6,069 bases of DNA from an uncultured Alphaproteobacteria bacterium (GTDB lineage Bacteria; Pseudomonadota; Alphaproteobacteria; Caulobacterales; Parvularculaceae), in contig CALAZI010000124.1 of NCBI GenBank assembly GCA_937895955.1, positions 1 to 6,069 of the forward strand. Direction: 5' to 3'. The notes under the pieces were generated by a model. It did not search any database, was not told the DNA's origin, and was given only the letters and a program-made list of their open reading frames with translations. Position 1 is the stretch's first letter, and each line of letters begins with the position of its first letter. Made by a program: the position numbers and the translations under genes. Below, piece by piece: positions 1 through 5,878 of this stretch.

Positions 1-164
1 GCGTCATCGGCGATTTCCGCGCGCCCGATCTGATGCGCTTCGGCTTTTCGCCTCTTTTCAATTCCTATGAGGATGCGTTCCGCGCGGCGGAAACGCTTCG
101 GCGCATCCTTGCGGACGGCGAATGGCGCGCGCCGCAATTCGCCGAACGGCGGAAGGTGACCTGA
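1..164 (+). CDS. kynU: Kynureninase, C-terminal end (partial)
   Basis: The reading frame starts at base 3, is open from the window edge and ends at TGA 162-164, giving the last 53 residues of a protein. The residues VIGDFRAPDLMRFGFSPLF match the well-conserved C-terminal kynureninase segment (GDFR-P-D-RFGF-PL), followed by a helix with ETLRRIL and GEWR, also typical of the family end. Kynureninase is a cytosolic pyridoxal-phosphate enzyme of the aspartate-aminotransferase fold that splits L-kynurenine into anthranilate and alanine (or 3-hydroxykynurenine into 3-hydroxyanthranilate) in tryptophan breakdown. The PLP lysine and the start lie outside the window. The next gene is convergent and its stop codon begins at the very next base, leaving no room for a dedicated terminator between them. 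The family call is from recalled motifs, not a search. Confidence 0.9.
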   Translation, partial: VIGDFRAPDLMRFGFSPLFNSYEDAFRAAETLRRILADGEWRAPQFAERRKVT

Positions 165-1241
165 TCAGTTGCGCCGCATCGCCTCGACGATGCGGTCGGA
201 TTCATCGATCGGCGGCAAGGCGTTCAGCGCATCCTGGTAATAGGAAAGGCCCAGCTCGCGATCGCCCGAAGCGATGGCGATCATGCCGCGGCCGACCAGC
301 GCTTCGTAATTGTCGGGCGTGTATTCAAGAAGGCGCGCGAAATCGGCGTCCGCCTCCTCAAGCTTGCCGTCCGCCGCCTTGCAATAGGCGAGATCGATCA
401 TCGCGCCGAGCGCCCAGGCGTCGGCGAGAAGCTTCGCCTTGGCGCCTTCGCAGGAGCCGACATCGAATGACTTGCCGAGAATGTCGCCAGCTTCTTCCTT
501 GATGTCGAAACCGGCGCCCGCGCCGAGCGTTTCGGCGCGGTCGACGACGATGAGCGAGGGACGGCGAATGTCGACGCGCTCCGACGACGGGTCGCTTTCT
601 TCGCGCGCCGGCGCAGACGGCGGCGCGAAACGTTCAGGCGGCGCGAATTGCGGCAAGTAGATCACGCCGGGCGCCGGCGAATCGCGGAGCGACATATCCG
701 GCGTGAAAATCAGCGATCCGATGAAGGGGACGTCCTCTTGCGTCGCCGGCGTTTCGGCGATGGCGGCTTCGCCCGCGCGGTCCTGGCGGATTTCAGGCTT
801 CGGCGGCGCGGCGTCTTCGTTGCGTCTTGCAAGTTGCGGTGCGGGCGCAAAGCGAAATTCAACGCAGGGCGCAAGACCCGTATCCGAACGGCATGTGACG
901 ACGCGCGCCGAATCGACCGAGCGCGCGGCGTCGATCCTGAGAACGCTCGCTCCGGCGCCCGGCGCGATCGTCAATCGGTCGGCGAGCGCGCTTCGGCCTG
1001 AAATGTCGAGATCGAGCGCGGCGCTGACGCCTTCGATGAGGAAATCGACGCCCTCGCCCGGCGTGACGTCGCAACGCGCCGAGCAAATGAGCGCGACGCG
1101 CAAAATATCGCCCGCCTCGCCGATCTGGACGTCCTCAAGCGACTGGCGCGTTTCGGCGCCGACCGCCGCGGCGACGGCGATCAAGGCCGCAGCCGCGCCG
1201 AGCGGCAGCGCGCGCGCCGTAAAGTGCGGGAAAAGCGACAT
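165..1241 (-). CDS. Exported hypothetical protein with Pro-rich linker and C-terminal TPR-like repeats
   Basis: 358 residues, product not recognised. Residues 1-30 look like a Sec signal peptide (short basic start, Ala/Leu-rich core, likely cleavage near VGA-ET), so the mature protein is probably periplasmic or secreted; this also supports the ATG at 1239-1241, although no clear Shine-Dalgarno sequence precedes it. Residues about 31-131 form a beta-rich region with cysteines 53, 57, 117 and 126. Residues about 132-225 are rich in Pro, Ala and charged residues and look like a disordered linker. Residues about 265-345 are helical and TPR-like: AYCKAADGKLEEADADFARLL, then YEALVGRGMIAIASGDRELGLSYYQDAL, which fits about two repeats. 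Cysteines 264 and 287 flank the first helix. The six cysteines in an exported protein suggest disulfides (inference). It may mediate protein-protein contacts in the envelope. Its neighbours give no functional clue. Confidence 0.8.
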   Translation of the reverse strand: MSLFPHFTARALPLGAAAALIAVAAAVGAETRQSLEDVQIGEAGDILRVALICSARCDVTPGEGVDFLIEGVSAALDLDISGRSALADRLTIAPGAGASVLRIDAARSVDSARVVTCRSDTGLAPCVEFRFAPAPQLARRNEDAAPPKPEIRQDRAGEAAIAETPATQEDVPFIGSLIFTPDMSLRDSPAPGVIYLPQFAPPERFAPPSAPAREESDPSSERVDIRRPSLIVVDRAETLGAGAGFDIKEEAGDILGKSFDVGSCEGAKAKLLADAWALGAMIDLAYCKAADGKLEEADADFARLLEYTPDNYEALVGRGMIAIASGDRELGLSYYQDALNALPPIDESDRIVEAMRRN

Positions 1242-1277
1242 CGCGAGCGTTCGCCGTAACCTCAGTCCAACCGGTCA

Positions 1278-1306
1278 TTCCTCAAGGTGTTCGGCGGGGC
1301 GGTCAA
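1278..1306 (-). promoter_or_regulatory. Possible promoter of the exported TPR-like protein gene
   Basis: On the minus strand TTGACC (1306 to 1301) is a good match to a -35 hexamer. The best -10 candidate 18 bases downstream is AGGAAT, a weak match (3 of 6). It lies about 40-65 bases before the ATG at 1241, in the divergent intergenic region shared with the methyltransferase gene. This is weak, sequence-only evidence. Confidence 0.2.
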
Positions 1307-1382
1307 CGCACTGGCAAATCATTGAATTTGGGAAAGAACAGCCGGAAATACGGAGCGCGATGGGGCGGCTCGGCGCCCGACT

Positions 1383-1386
1383 GGAG
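1383..1386 (+). promoter_or_regulatory. Ribosome binding site GGAG that favours the GTG start at 1397
   Basis: GGAG sits 10 bases before GTG 1397-1399. The alternative TTG at 1322 has no recognisable Shine-Dalgarno sequence, so this site is the main reason for choosing the shorter methyltransferase. The last three bases of the motif also lie in a GAGTC (GANTC) sequence at 1384-1388. Confidence 0.4.
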
Positions 1387-1396
1387 TCATCGGACC

Positions 1397-2527
1397 GTGG
1401 CGCGCGCCCGCGAGCACACTTTTCTGGAATTCTTCGCCGGCGGCGGGATGGCGCGACTGGGCCTCGGGCCGCAATGGCGATGCGTCTTCGCCAATGATTT
1501 CGACCCTGCGAAGGGCGACGCCTATGCGGAGAATTTCGGCGACGATCATTTTCGCGCCGGCGATATTCACGATCTTTGCGCCAGCGATCTGCCGCCCGGC
1601 GTCGCCGATCTCGCCTGGGCGTCGTTCCCCTGCCAGGATCTGTCGCTGGCGGGCGCGCGCGGCGGGCTCGCCGCGCCGCGCAGCGGCGCCTTTTTCGGCT
1701 TCTGGTCGCTCATCGAACAACTCGCCAGGGAAAAGCGGCGGCCGCGATCGATCGTCATTGAAAACGTAGTCGGGCTTTTGACCTCAAATGAGGGGCGCGA
1801 TCTCGCGCGGCTCGTCGCGCTTATCGCGCGCGCCGGCTATTTCGTCACCGCCCTTGTCATCAATGCGCGCGACTTCGTTCCGCAATCGCGGCCGCGCCTC
1901 TTCGTTATCGCGCTCGACAGCGACGCCCGACTTACGCCGGCGGCGCCGGGGATCGACTCAGCGGCGCCGCAAGCGCTGCATGAGATGGCGGCGCGTTTGC
2001 CGGCCGCAGCGCGTCGGCGCTGGCGCTGGATCGACGCCCGTCCGGCGGCGTTGCGCAATTTCGATTTGATCGACATTTTGGATGACGACGCGCCTTTCGA
2101 CTCGAAAGCCGCAACGCGCGCGAGAATCGCCGCCATGGCGCCGCGCCAGCGCGCCGCGCTCGACGCGCTGATCGCCGGCCGCGGCCGTCACGTCGGCGCC
2201 GCCTTCCGGCGCATCCGCGTCGAAAAAGGGCGAAAGCGCGCGCGGATTGAAGCGCGTTTTGACGGCCTCGCCGGATGCCTCAGAACGCCGGCGGGGGGGT
2301 CTTCGCGCCAGATCATTCTCGACGTCAATGAGGGAAAAGTCCGCTCGCGCCTCATGACGCCGCGCGAAGCGGCGCGCGCGATGGGGCTGCCGGACGATTA
2401 TCGCCTTCCGCAAAGCGCGACGGCGGCCTTGAAGCTCATCGGCGACGGCGTGTCGCCGCCTGTCGTCGCCTGGCTCGCCGAATATGTTCTTGAACCCTCG
2501 CTCGTCCAGGCGCAAAAAGCGGCATGA
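1397..2527 (+). CDS. DNA (cytosine-5-)-methyltransferase
   Basis: Transfers a methyl group from S-adenosylmethionine to C5 of cytosine in a short DNA target. Counting from the longer possible start (TTG 1322, 401 aa), the motifs in order are: I, FLEFFAGGGMA (34-44, SAM binding); II, FANDFD (56-61); IV, SFPCQDLSLAG (101-111) with catalytic Cys104; VI, IVIENV with Glu147-Asn148; VIII, PQSRPRLF (187-194); IX, CLRTPAGG (319-326); X, GDGVSPPV (374-381). The stretch 200-315 between VIII and IX is the target-recognition region. The core is intact and likely active. I chose GTG 1397 (376 aa) because GGAG lies 10 bases upstream and it begins just before motif I; the TTG adds a poorly structured 25-residue leader. 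The gene overlaps vsr at ATGA, implying co-translation. No restriction endonuclease is visible, so it appears solitary. The target sequence cannot be read from the protein. Confidence 0.92.
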   Translation: MARAREHTFLEFFAGGGMARLGLGPQWRCVFANDFDPAKGDAYAENFGDDHFRAGDIHDLCASDLPPGVADLAWASFPCQDLSLAGARGGLAAPRSGAFFGFWSLIEQLAREKRRPRSIVIENVVGLLTSNEGRDLARLVALIARAGYFVTALVINARDFVPQSRPRLFVIALDSDARLTPAAPGIDSAAPQALHEMAARLPAAARRRWRWIDARPAALRNFDLIDILDDDAPFDSKAATRARIAAMAPRQRAALDALIAGRGRHVGAAFRRIRVEKGRKRARIEARFDGLAGCLRTPAGGSSRQIILDVNEGKVRSRLMTPREAARAMGLPDDYRLPQSATAALKLIGDGVSPPVVAWLAEYVLEPSLVQAQKAA

Positions 2528-2976
2528 GCCGCAAACGCGCGCGCGCCGACATTTTCTCTCCGGAAAAGCGTTCCGAAATCATGCGCGCGGTGAAAGGGCG
2601 CGACACGAAACCTGAAATCGCGCTTCGAAAGGCGCTTTTCGCAAAAGGCTTTCGCTATCGCCTCAACGTCAAAACGCTGCCCGGCAAGCCTGACATCGTC
2701 TTCCCGAAACGCCGCGCCGTCATATTCGTACACGGATGTTTCTGGCACGGCCATGACTGTCCGCGCGGGAAGCGAAAGCCGAAAACAAATTCCGGTTACT
2801 GGGCGTTAAAGATAAAGAACAACGTTAAACGTGATCACGCAGCAGTTGCTGCATTGCAGCGTCAAAATTGGTCTGTAAAAATTTCATGGGAATGTGACTT
2901 GAAAGATTTATCCGGAGAGGCCAACAAGATCGCGGGGTGGCTGAAGTCGCGTAAGGCTCAAGGGAGAAAACGTTGA
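2524..2976 (+). CDS. vsr: Very short patch repair endonuclease (Vsr)
   Basis: 150 residues, the usual Vsr length. Vsr recognises the T:G mismatch left when 5-methylcytosine deaminates and nicks 5' of the T, so that repair restores C. The family pattern is complete: RSEIMRAVKGRDTKPE with Glu31; LPGKPDIVF with Asp57 (Asp51 of the E. coli enzyme); VHGCFWHGHDC with His70, His75 and putative zinc ligands Cys72, His77 and Cys79; and SWEC with Cys124, the fourth zinc ligand. The ATG at 2524 overlaps the methyltransferase TGA (ATGA) and no strong Shine-Dalgarno precedes it, so translational coupling is likely. Pairing with a cytosine methyltransferase is the standard context for Vsr. Oddity: bases 2781-2910 are only about 38% G+C against about 59% for the first part, with codons such as TTA, ATA, GTA and TCA, yet the frame and the zinc ligand stay intact. 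Confidence 0.95.
   Translation: MSRKRARADIFSPEKRSEIMRAVKGRDTKPEIALRKALFAKGFRYRLNVKTLPGKPDIVFPKRRAVIFVHGCFWHGHDCPRGKRKPKTNSGYWALKIKNNVKRDHAAVAALQRQNWSVKISWECDLKDLSGEANKIAGWLKSRKAQGRKR
2781..2910 (+). other. AT-rich segment inside vsr (composition break)
   Basis: A hand count gives 50 G+C in 130 bases (about 38%), against 154 in 260 (about 59%) for 2521-2780. The segment codes for roughly residues 87-129 of Vsr and uses TTA, ATA, GTA, TCA, ACA and GCA codons that the surrounding genes largely avoid. GC-rich sequence returns by about 2931, still inside the gene. The tract could mark recombination between vsr alleles of different origin, or incomplete amelioration after transfer. Confidence 0.7.
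2961..2966 (+). promoter_or_regulatory. Ribosome binding site AGGGAG of the acetyltransferase gene
   Basis: AGGGAG lies six bases before the TTG at 2973-2975, inside the end of vsr. It is the strongest Shine-Dalgarno sequence in the cluster and decides the unusual TTG start, which overlaps the vsr TGA as TTGA. Confidence 0.65.
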
Positions 2977-3263
2977 CCCCGACGATCAACATCGGACACA
3001 ACGAAAAGAACAATCGCGGTCGTTACTGGACGGAAACGAAAGCCGGCGAAGCCGAACTGATCTATTCGCTCAGCGCCGACGACAAGATGGTCATCGATTC
3101 GACTTTCGTGCCGATCGCGGCGCGCGGCGGCGGCGTCGCGCTGGCGCTCGTCAAGCGCGCCGTCGAAGACGCGAAAGCGGTCGGCCGCAAGGTCGACCCC
3201 GTCTGCCCCTATGTCGACCGCGTGTTCGACCGCCATCCGGAATGGGGCGCGTTGCGCGCCTGA
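2973..3263 (+). CDS. Small GNAT-family N-acetyltransferase (COG2388 / YjdJ-NATD1 type)
   Basis: 96 residues, the whole expected length for the minimal COG2388 GNAT fold, which binds acetyl-CoA; the acceptor substrate is unknown for most members. Motifs: GRYWTETKAGEAELIYSL (16-33) as the opening strands, MVIDSTFVP (39-47) as the core strand, AARGGGVALALVKRAVEDAK (49-68) with the R-G-x-G-x-A acetyl-CoA pyrophosphate loop at 51-56, and KVDPVCPYV (73-81) with Cys78 in the conserved CP(F/Y)V segment, then RHPEW near the end. The start is TTG at 2973 with AGGGAG six bases upstream, overlapping the vsr stop as TTGA, so it is read from the methyltransferase-vsr transcript. Its composition is GC-rich, like the host genes and unlike the end of vsr. 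Whether it works with the methyltransferase and Vsr or merely sits next to them is not known. Confidence 0.85.
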   Translation: MTPTINIGHNEKNNRGRYWTETKAGEAELIYSLSADDKMVIDSTFVPIAARGGGVALALVKRAVEDAKAVGRKVDPVCPYVDRVFDRHPEWGALRA

Positions 3264-3274
3264 CGCCCTCAAAT

Positions 3275-3312
3275 AAGACGAGCGTTCGAGCGAGAGATCG
3301 CGCGCGCGTCTT
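3275..3312. terminator. Imperfect inverted repeat between convergent genes, possible bidirectional terminator
   Basis: AAGACG (3275-3280) pairs with CGTCTT (3307-3312); after one A-G mismatch, GCG (3282-3284) can pair with CGC (3303-3305). The loop is about 18 bases. It fills most of the 59-bp gap between the convergent acetyltransferase and HAD genes. There is no good T-run after it on the plus strand and only a short T-rich tail (TTATTT) on the minus strand, so intrinsic termination is uncertain. Confidence 0.3.
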
Positions 3313-3322
3313 GCCCAAACCG

Positions 3323-3925
3323 TTACAGAACGCCCGCATCGACAAGCGCCGATCGCAAATCGCCTTTCGCGACATGAAAGGCCCGCATGCCGGCCGCGCG
3401 CGCCGCGTCGACATTCGCGGCGACGTCGTCGAAGAAGATGATGTCGGCGGCCGGCCTGTCGAGCGCTTCGGCCGCATGCGCATAGACTTCCCGGTCCGGC
3501 TTGCGCGCGCCGAGTTCGAACGAGAGGAAATGCGCGTCGAACAATCCGTCGACGCCAAGCTCCACGCAACGCTCCCAATGCAGCGTATTGAGATTTGAAA
3601 GACAGGCGAGGCGATTCTTTTCAGCCAGAAGCCGCAAGAGTTCCGGCGCGCCGGGATAAACGCCGCGCACCCAATGCTTGAAGGCGTCGAGAAACCGGGC
3701 GCGCTCAAGATCGAGCGACCATTCGCGCAGGAAGGCGTCGGCGAAGAGCGCGGTCGAAATCGCGCCGCGCTCAAGCTGTTCAAGTTCCGGCAACCGCCAC
3801 CAGTGGTCGCGACAGAAATCAACGCCATGCGCGCCGTCCGTCACCTCGTTCATGCCCTCGGCGCCGCGAAAGTCGACAACGACGCCGCCAAGGTCAAAAA
3901 GCAGAACCGGCGGCGCGCCCATCAC
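3323..3925 (-). CDS. HAD-superfamily (subfamily IA) hydrolase, YihX-like phosphatase
   Basis: 200 residues, presumably cytosolic. The HAD motifs are in order: I, LLFDLGGVVVDF (8-19) with nucleophile Asp11; II, LSN (109-111); III, Lys142 in ARKPDREVY; IV, IIFFDDVAANVDAA (162-175) with Asp166-Asp167. A helical cap lies between motif I and motif II. The overall pattern, including LERGAIS (51-57), SNLNTLHWERC and the LG-RKPD segment, resembles E. coli YihX, which dephosphorylates alpha-D-glucose 1-phosphate; the substrate here is not established. The usual second Asp of motif I (DxD) is Gly13, as in other DxG members including YihX. It lies just after the DUF885 gene: GTG 3925 overlaps that stop as GTGA, and the next codon ATG 3922 overlaps it as TGATG and may be the real start. 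No Shine-Dalgarno is evident, so translational coupling is likely. Confidence 0.88.
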   Translation of the reverse strand: MMGAPPVLLFDLGGVVVDFRGAEGMNEVTDGAHGVDFCRDHWWRLPELEQLERGAISTALFADAFLREWSLDLERARFLDAFKHWVRGVYPGAPELLRLLAEKNRLACLSNLNTLHWERCVELGVDGLFDAHFLSFELGARKPDREVYAHAAEALDRPAADIIFFDDVAANVDAARAAGMRAFHVAKGDLRSALVDAGVL

Positions 3926-5787
3926 GATTTTTGCGCGGCGATCCAGTCATCGACGCGGCGTTCAAGAACGCTCAACGGGATCGCGCCGCCGCCGAGAACC
4001 GCATCGTGAAAGCCGCGAATGTCGAAATCATCGCCAAGTTCCGACTTCGCTTTCTCACGCAGGTCGAGGATCTTGCGCATGCCGATCTTGTACGCCGTCG
4101 CCTGCCCCGGCCAGACGATGTAACGGCGCACTTCCGAACGGATGGCGCCTTCAGCCGAGGGCGAATTGGCGACGAAATAATCGACCGCCTGTTCTTCGGT
4201 CCATCCCTTCGCGTGCAGGCCGCTGTCGAGAACGAGACGGATCGCGCGCCATAGCTCGGTCGAAAGACGTCCGAAATCGGAATAGGGGTCCTGATAGGCG
4301 CCCATTTCCTTGGCGAGGAGTTCCGAATAGAGCGCCCAGCCTTCCGAATAGGCGTTGAAATCCGCCTGCGTGCGGAAGCGCGGAACGCCCGTCAGCTCCT
4401 GCGCGATTGAAATCTGCATGTGATGGCCGGGATTGCCTTCATGATAGGCGATGACTTCAAGCTGATGCTTGGGCATCGCGCGCATGTCGGAAAGATGCGC
4501 GTAGTAGACCCCGGGCCGCGCGCCGTCCGGCGTTCCCGGAAAATAATGCTGCGCGGCGCCCGGCTGTTCGCGAAACGGCTCGACGCGCTTGACGACGAGA
4601 TCGGCCTTCGGCAGCAGCCCGAAATAGTCCGGCAGGCGATCGTTGATGAAATCAAGATGCGCGCTCGCTTCGTCGATATAGGCCTGACGCCCTTCATCCG
4701 TATTCGGGAAAAAGAAGCGATCATCCTCGCGCGTGAACTTGAAAAAGTCCTGCAGCGTTCCTGAAAAACCGACCGCCTCCTTGATCTTGCTCATTTCGCC
4801 GTGAATGCGTTCGACTTCGGCAAGGCCGTAAGCGTGAATTTCATCGGCCGTCATGCCCGTCGTCGTATGGGCGGCGAGACGCTCCTGATAAAAAGCCTGA
4901 CCGTTTTGAAGCTTGCCGACGCCGGTCGCGACCGCGTCGGCGTTTTCCTTGTCCGCCTCAAACCAGGCGAGGAGCGCGGCGTAGGCGGGACCGAGCTTTT
5001 CAACCAGCGCGGCGCGCGCGGCTTCGCGCAGGGCTTCGGCCTTCGCCGCATCGATTTTTCCGGCTTCTTCCAGCGTCTGGATTTCCGTTTTCACATCCGC
5101 CCAGACGGGGCTGTCGCCTGCGCCGCCGAACGGCGCGCCGGAAACGACATTGCGGGATTGTTCTATGACGCCCTCATAAGCGAAGAGCGGCGGACGCGCG
5201 CCCGCGGATGCGCCAGCTTTGGCGCGCTCCAGCAATTGCTCGATCCCGCGCGCGACGCCGCCGATCCGCGCGACATAGGCGTCGACATCGGCAGCGTCGT
5301 CGACCTTGTGAAAGACGATCAGGAATTGCGGCAGAGACGCCTGCGGCCCCTGCATCTGCGTGAAGATGTAATTGCTGCGCCGGAATTTCGCGGCCTCTTC
5401 GGCGCGCTCCAGCTGATAAAGCCAGACATTCCATGACTCTTTGGCTTCCGCCGACAGTTTATGCTCGTCGAAAGACGATTTCATTTCGGCCGCGGCGGCG
5501 CGCATCCATTCAAGCTGGGCGTCCTCGCCCGCCTCCGACAAATCGTCGATCTTGTCGTAGTCTTTCTTTTCGCCGAGGAACGTTCGGCGGATCGGCGAGA
5601 AGTCGAGCTGCTCTTCATATTTCGCGTCGAACCAGGCGTTCAGCCGCGCGCTTTCGGCGGCGATGTCTTCCGCGCTTGCTGCGGTCGCTTCCGCCGGCGC
5701 CGGCGGCGCGTCCTTCTTGCCGCAGGCGACGAGCGCGGTGGCGGTCAGCAACGCCGCCGTAAGATGACGCAATGTGCGAAGACGCAT
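3922..5787 (-). CDS. DUF885 family lipoprotein (putative zinc-dependent hydrolase)
   Basis: 621 residues. Residues 1-21 are a lipoprotein signal (MRLRTLRH, hydrophobic core) ending in the lipobox LVAC with Cys22, followed by Gly, so a lipid-anchored envelope protein, probably outer membrane. Residues 26-40 are a Pro/Ala-rich tether. The rest matches the DUF885 family: mainly helical, with the signature AYHEGNPGHHMQ (447-458; His449, Glu450, His455, His456) and AYSEGWALYSE (479-489; Glu482). The HE-plus-His pair and a downstream Glu resemble the metal site of gluzincin-type peptidases, so metallopeptidase activity is plausible but inferred. Length is normal for the family and nothing looks truncated. 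The ATG at 5785-5787 has AAGGA eight bases upstream. The gene is separated from the acyl-CoA dehydrogenase gene by a strong terminator, so it probably has its own promoter in 5788-5880, and it is followed with overlap by the HAD gene. Confidence 0.92.
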   Translation of the reverse strand: MRLRTLRHLTAALLTATALVACGKKDAPPAPAEATAASAEDIAAESARLNAWFDAKYEEQLDFSPIRRTFLGEKKDYDKIDDLSEAGEDAQLEWMRAAAAEMKSSFDEHKLSAEAKESWNVWLYQLERAEEAAKFRRSNYIFTQMQGPQASLPQFLIVFHKVDDAADVDAYVARIGGVARGIEQLLERAKAGASAGARPPLFAYEGVIEQSRNVVSGAPFGGAGDSPVWADVKTEIQTLEEAGKIDAAKAEALREAARAALVEKLGPAYAALLAWFEADKENADAVATGVGKLQNGQAFYQERLAAHTTTGMTADEIHAYGLAEVERIHGEMSKIKEAVGFSGTLQDFFKFTREDDRFFFPNTDEGRQAYIDEASAHLDFINDRLPDYFGLLPKADLVVKRVEPFREQPGAAQHYFPGTPDGARPGVYYAHLSDMRAMPKHQLEVIAYHEGNPGHHMQISIAQELTGVPRFRTQADFNAYSEGWALYSELLAKEMGAYQDPYSDFGRLSTELWRAIRLVLDSGLHAKGWTEEQAVDYFVANSPSAEGAIRSEVRRYIVWPGQATAYKIGMRKILDLREKAKSELGDDFDIRGFHDAVLGGGAIPLSVLERRVDDWIAAQKS

Positions 5788-5795
5788 GAGCCCTG

Positions 5796-5800
5796 TCCTT
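5796..5800 (-). promoter_or_regulatory. Ribosome binding site AAGGA of the DUF885 gene
   Basis: On the minus strand AAGGA lies eight bases before the ATG at 5787. This supports that start, which also gives a well-formed lipoprotein signal peptide. Confidence 0.6.
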
Positions 5801-5878
5801 TTATCGTTCCGTTTCGAGCGGCGGATGCTAGGACTTTTTCAGGCGAAACGAAATCCTTGGCGCCCGCCGGTTTTCAGC

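Noticed and set aside
1310..1325. TGGCAAATCATTG before the methyltransferase gene as a sigma-54 promoter
   Set aside because: The GG is not followed by GC after the required 10-base spacing, so the invariant GG-N10-GC pattern is absent.
703..1497. Long plus-strand open frame antisense to the exported TPR-like protein gene
   Set aside because: It is Arg/Ser/Ala-rich with no recognisable motif, as expected for the reverse strand of a GC-rich gene; the minus-strand frame has a signal peptide and a coherent domain layout.
1397..2976. A complete restriction-modification system
   Set aside because: The second gene is clearly Vsr (mismatch repair nuclease) by its zinc ligands and catalytic residues, and the third is an acetyltransferase; no restriction endonuclease is visible.
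2524..3263. Mobile element or phage origin of the cluster (att sites, terminal repeats, transposase)
   Set aside because: I found no integrase, transposase, tRNA, or matching repeats at the cluster edges; only the AT-rich part of vsr hints at transfer.
3151..3828. Alternative minus-strand frame overlapping the HAD and acetyltransferase genes
   Set aside because: Low-complexity Arg/Ser-rich translation with no motifs, overlapping two genes with full family signatures.
4801..5436. Plus-strand open frames antisense to the DUF885 gene
   Set aside because: No motifs, and the opposite strand carries a complete lipoprotein signal and DUF885 signature with a good ribosome binding site.
5811..5849. 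GTTTCG and CGAAAC as an operator-like inverted repeat upstream of the DUF885 gene
   Set aside because: Only six bases per arm with a 27-base spacer, easily expected by chance; no known operator pattern was recognised.
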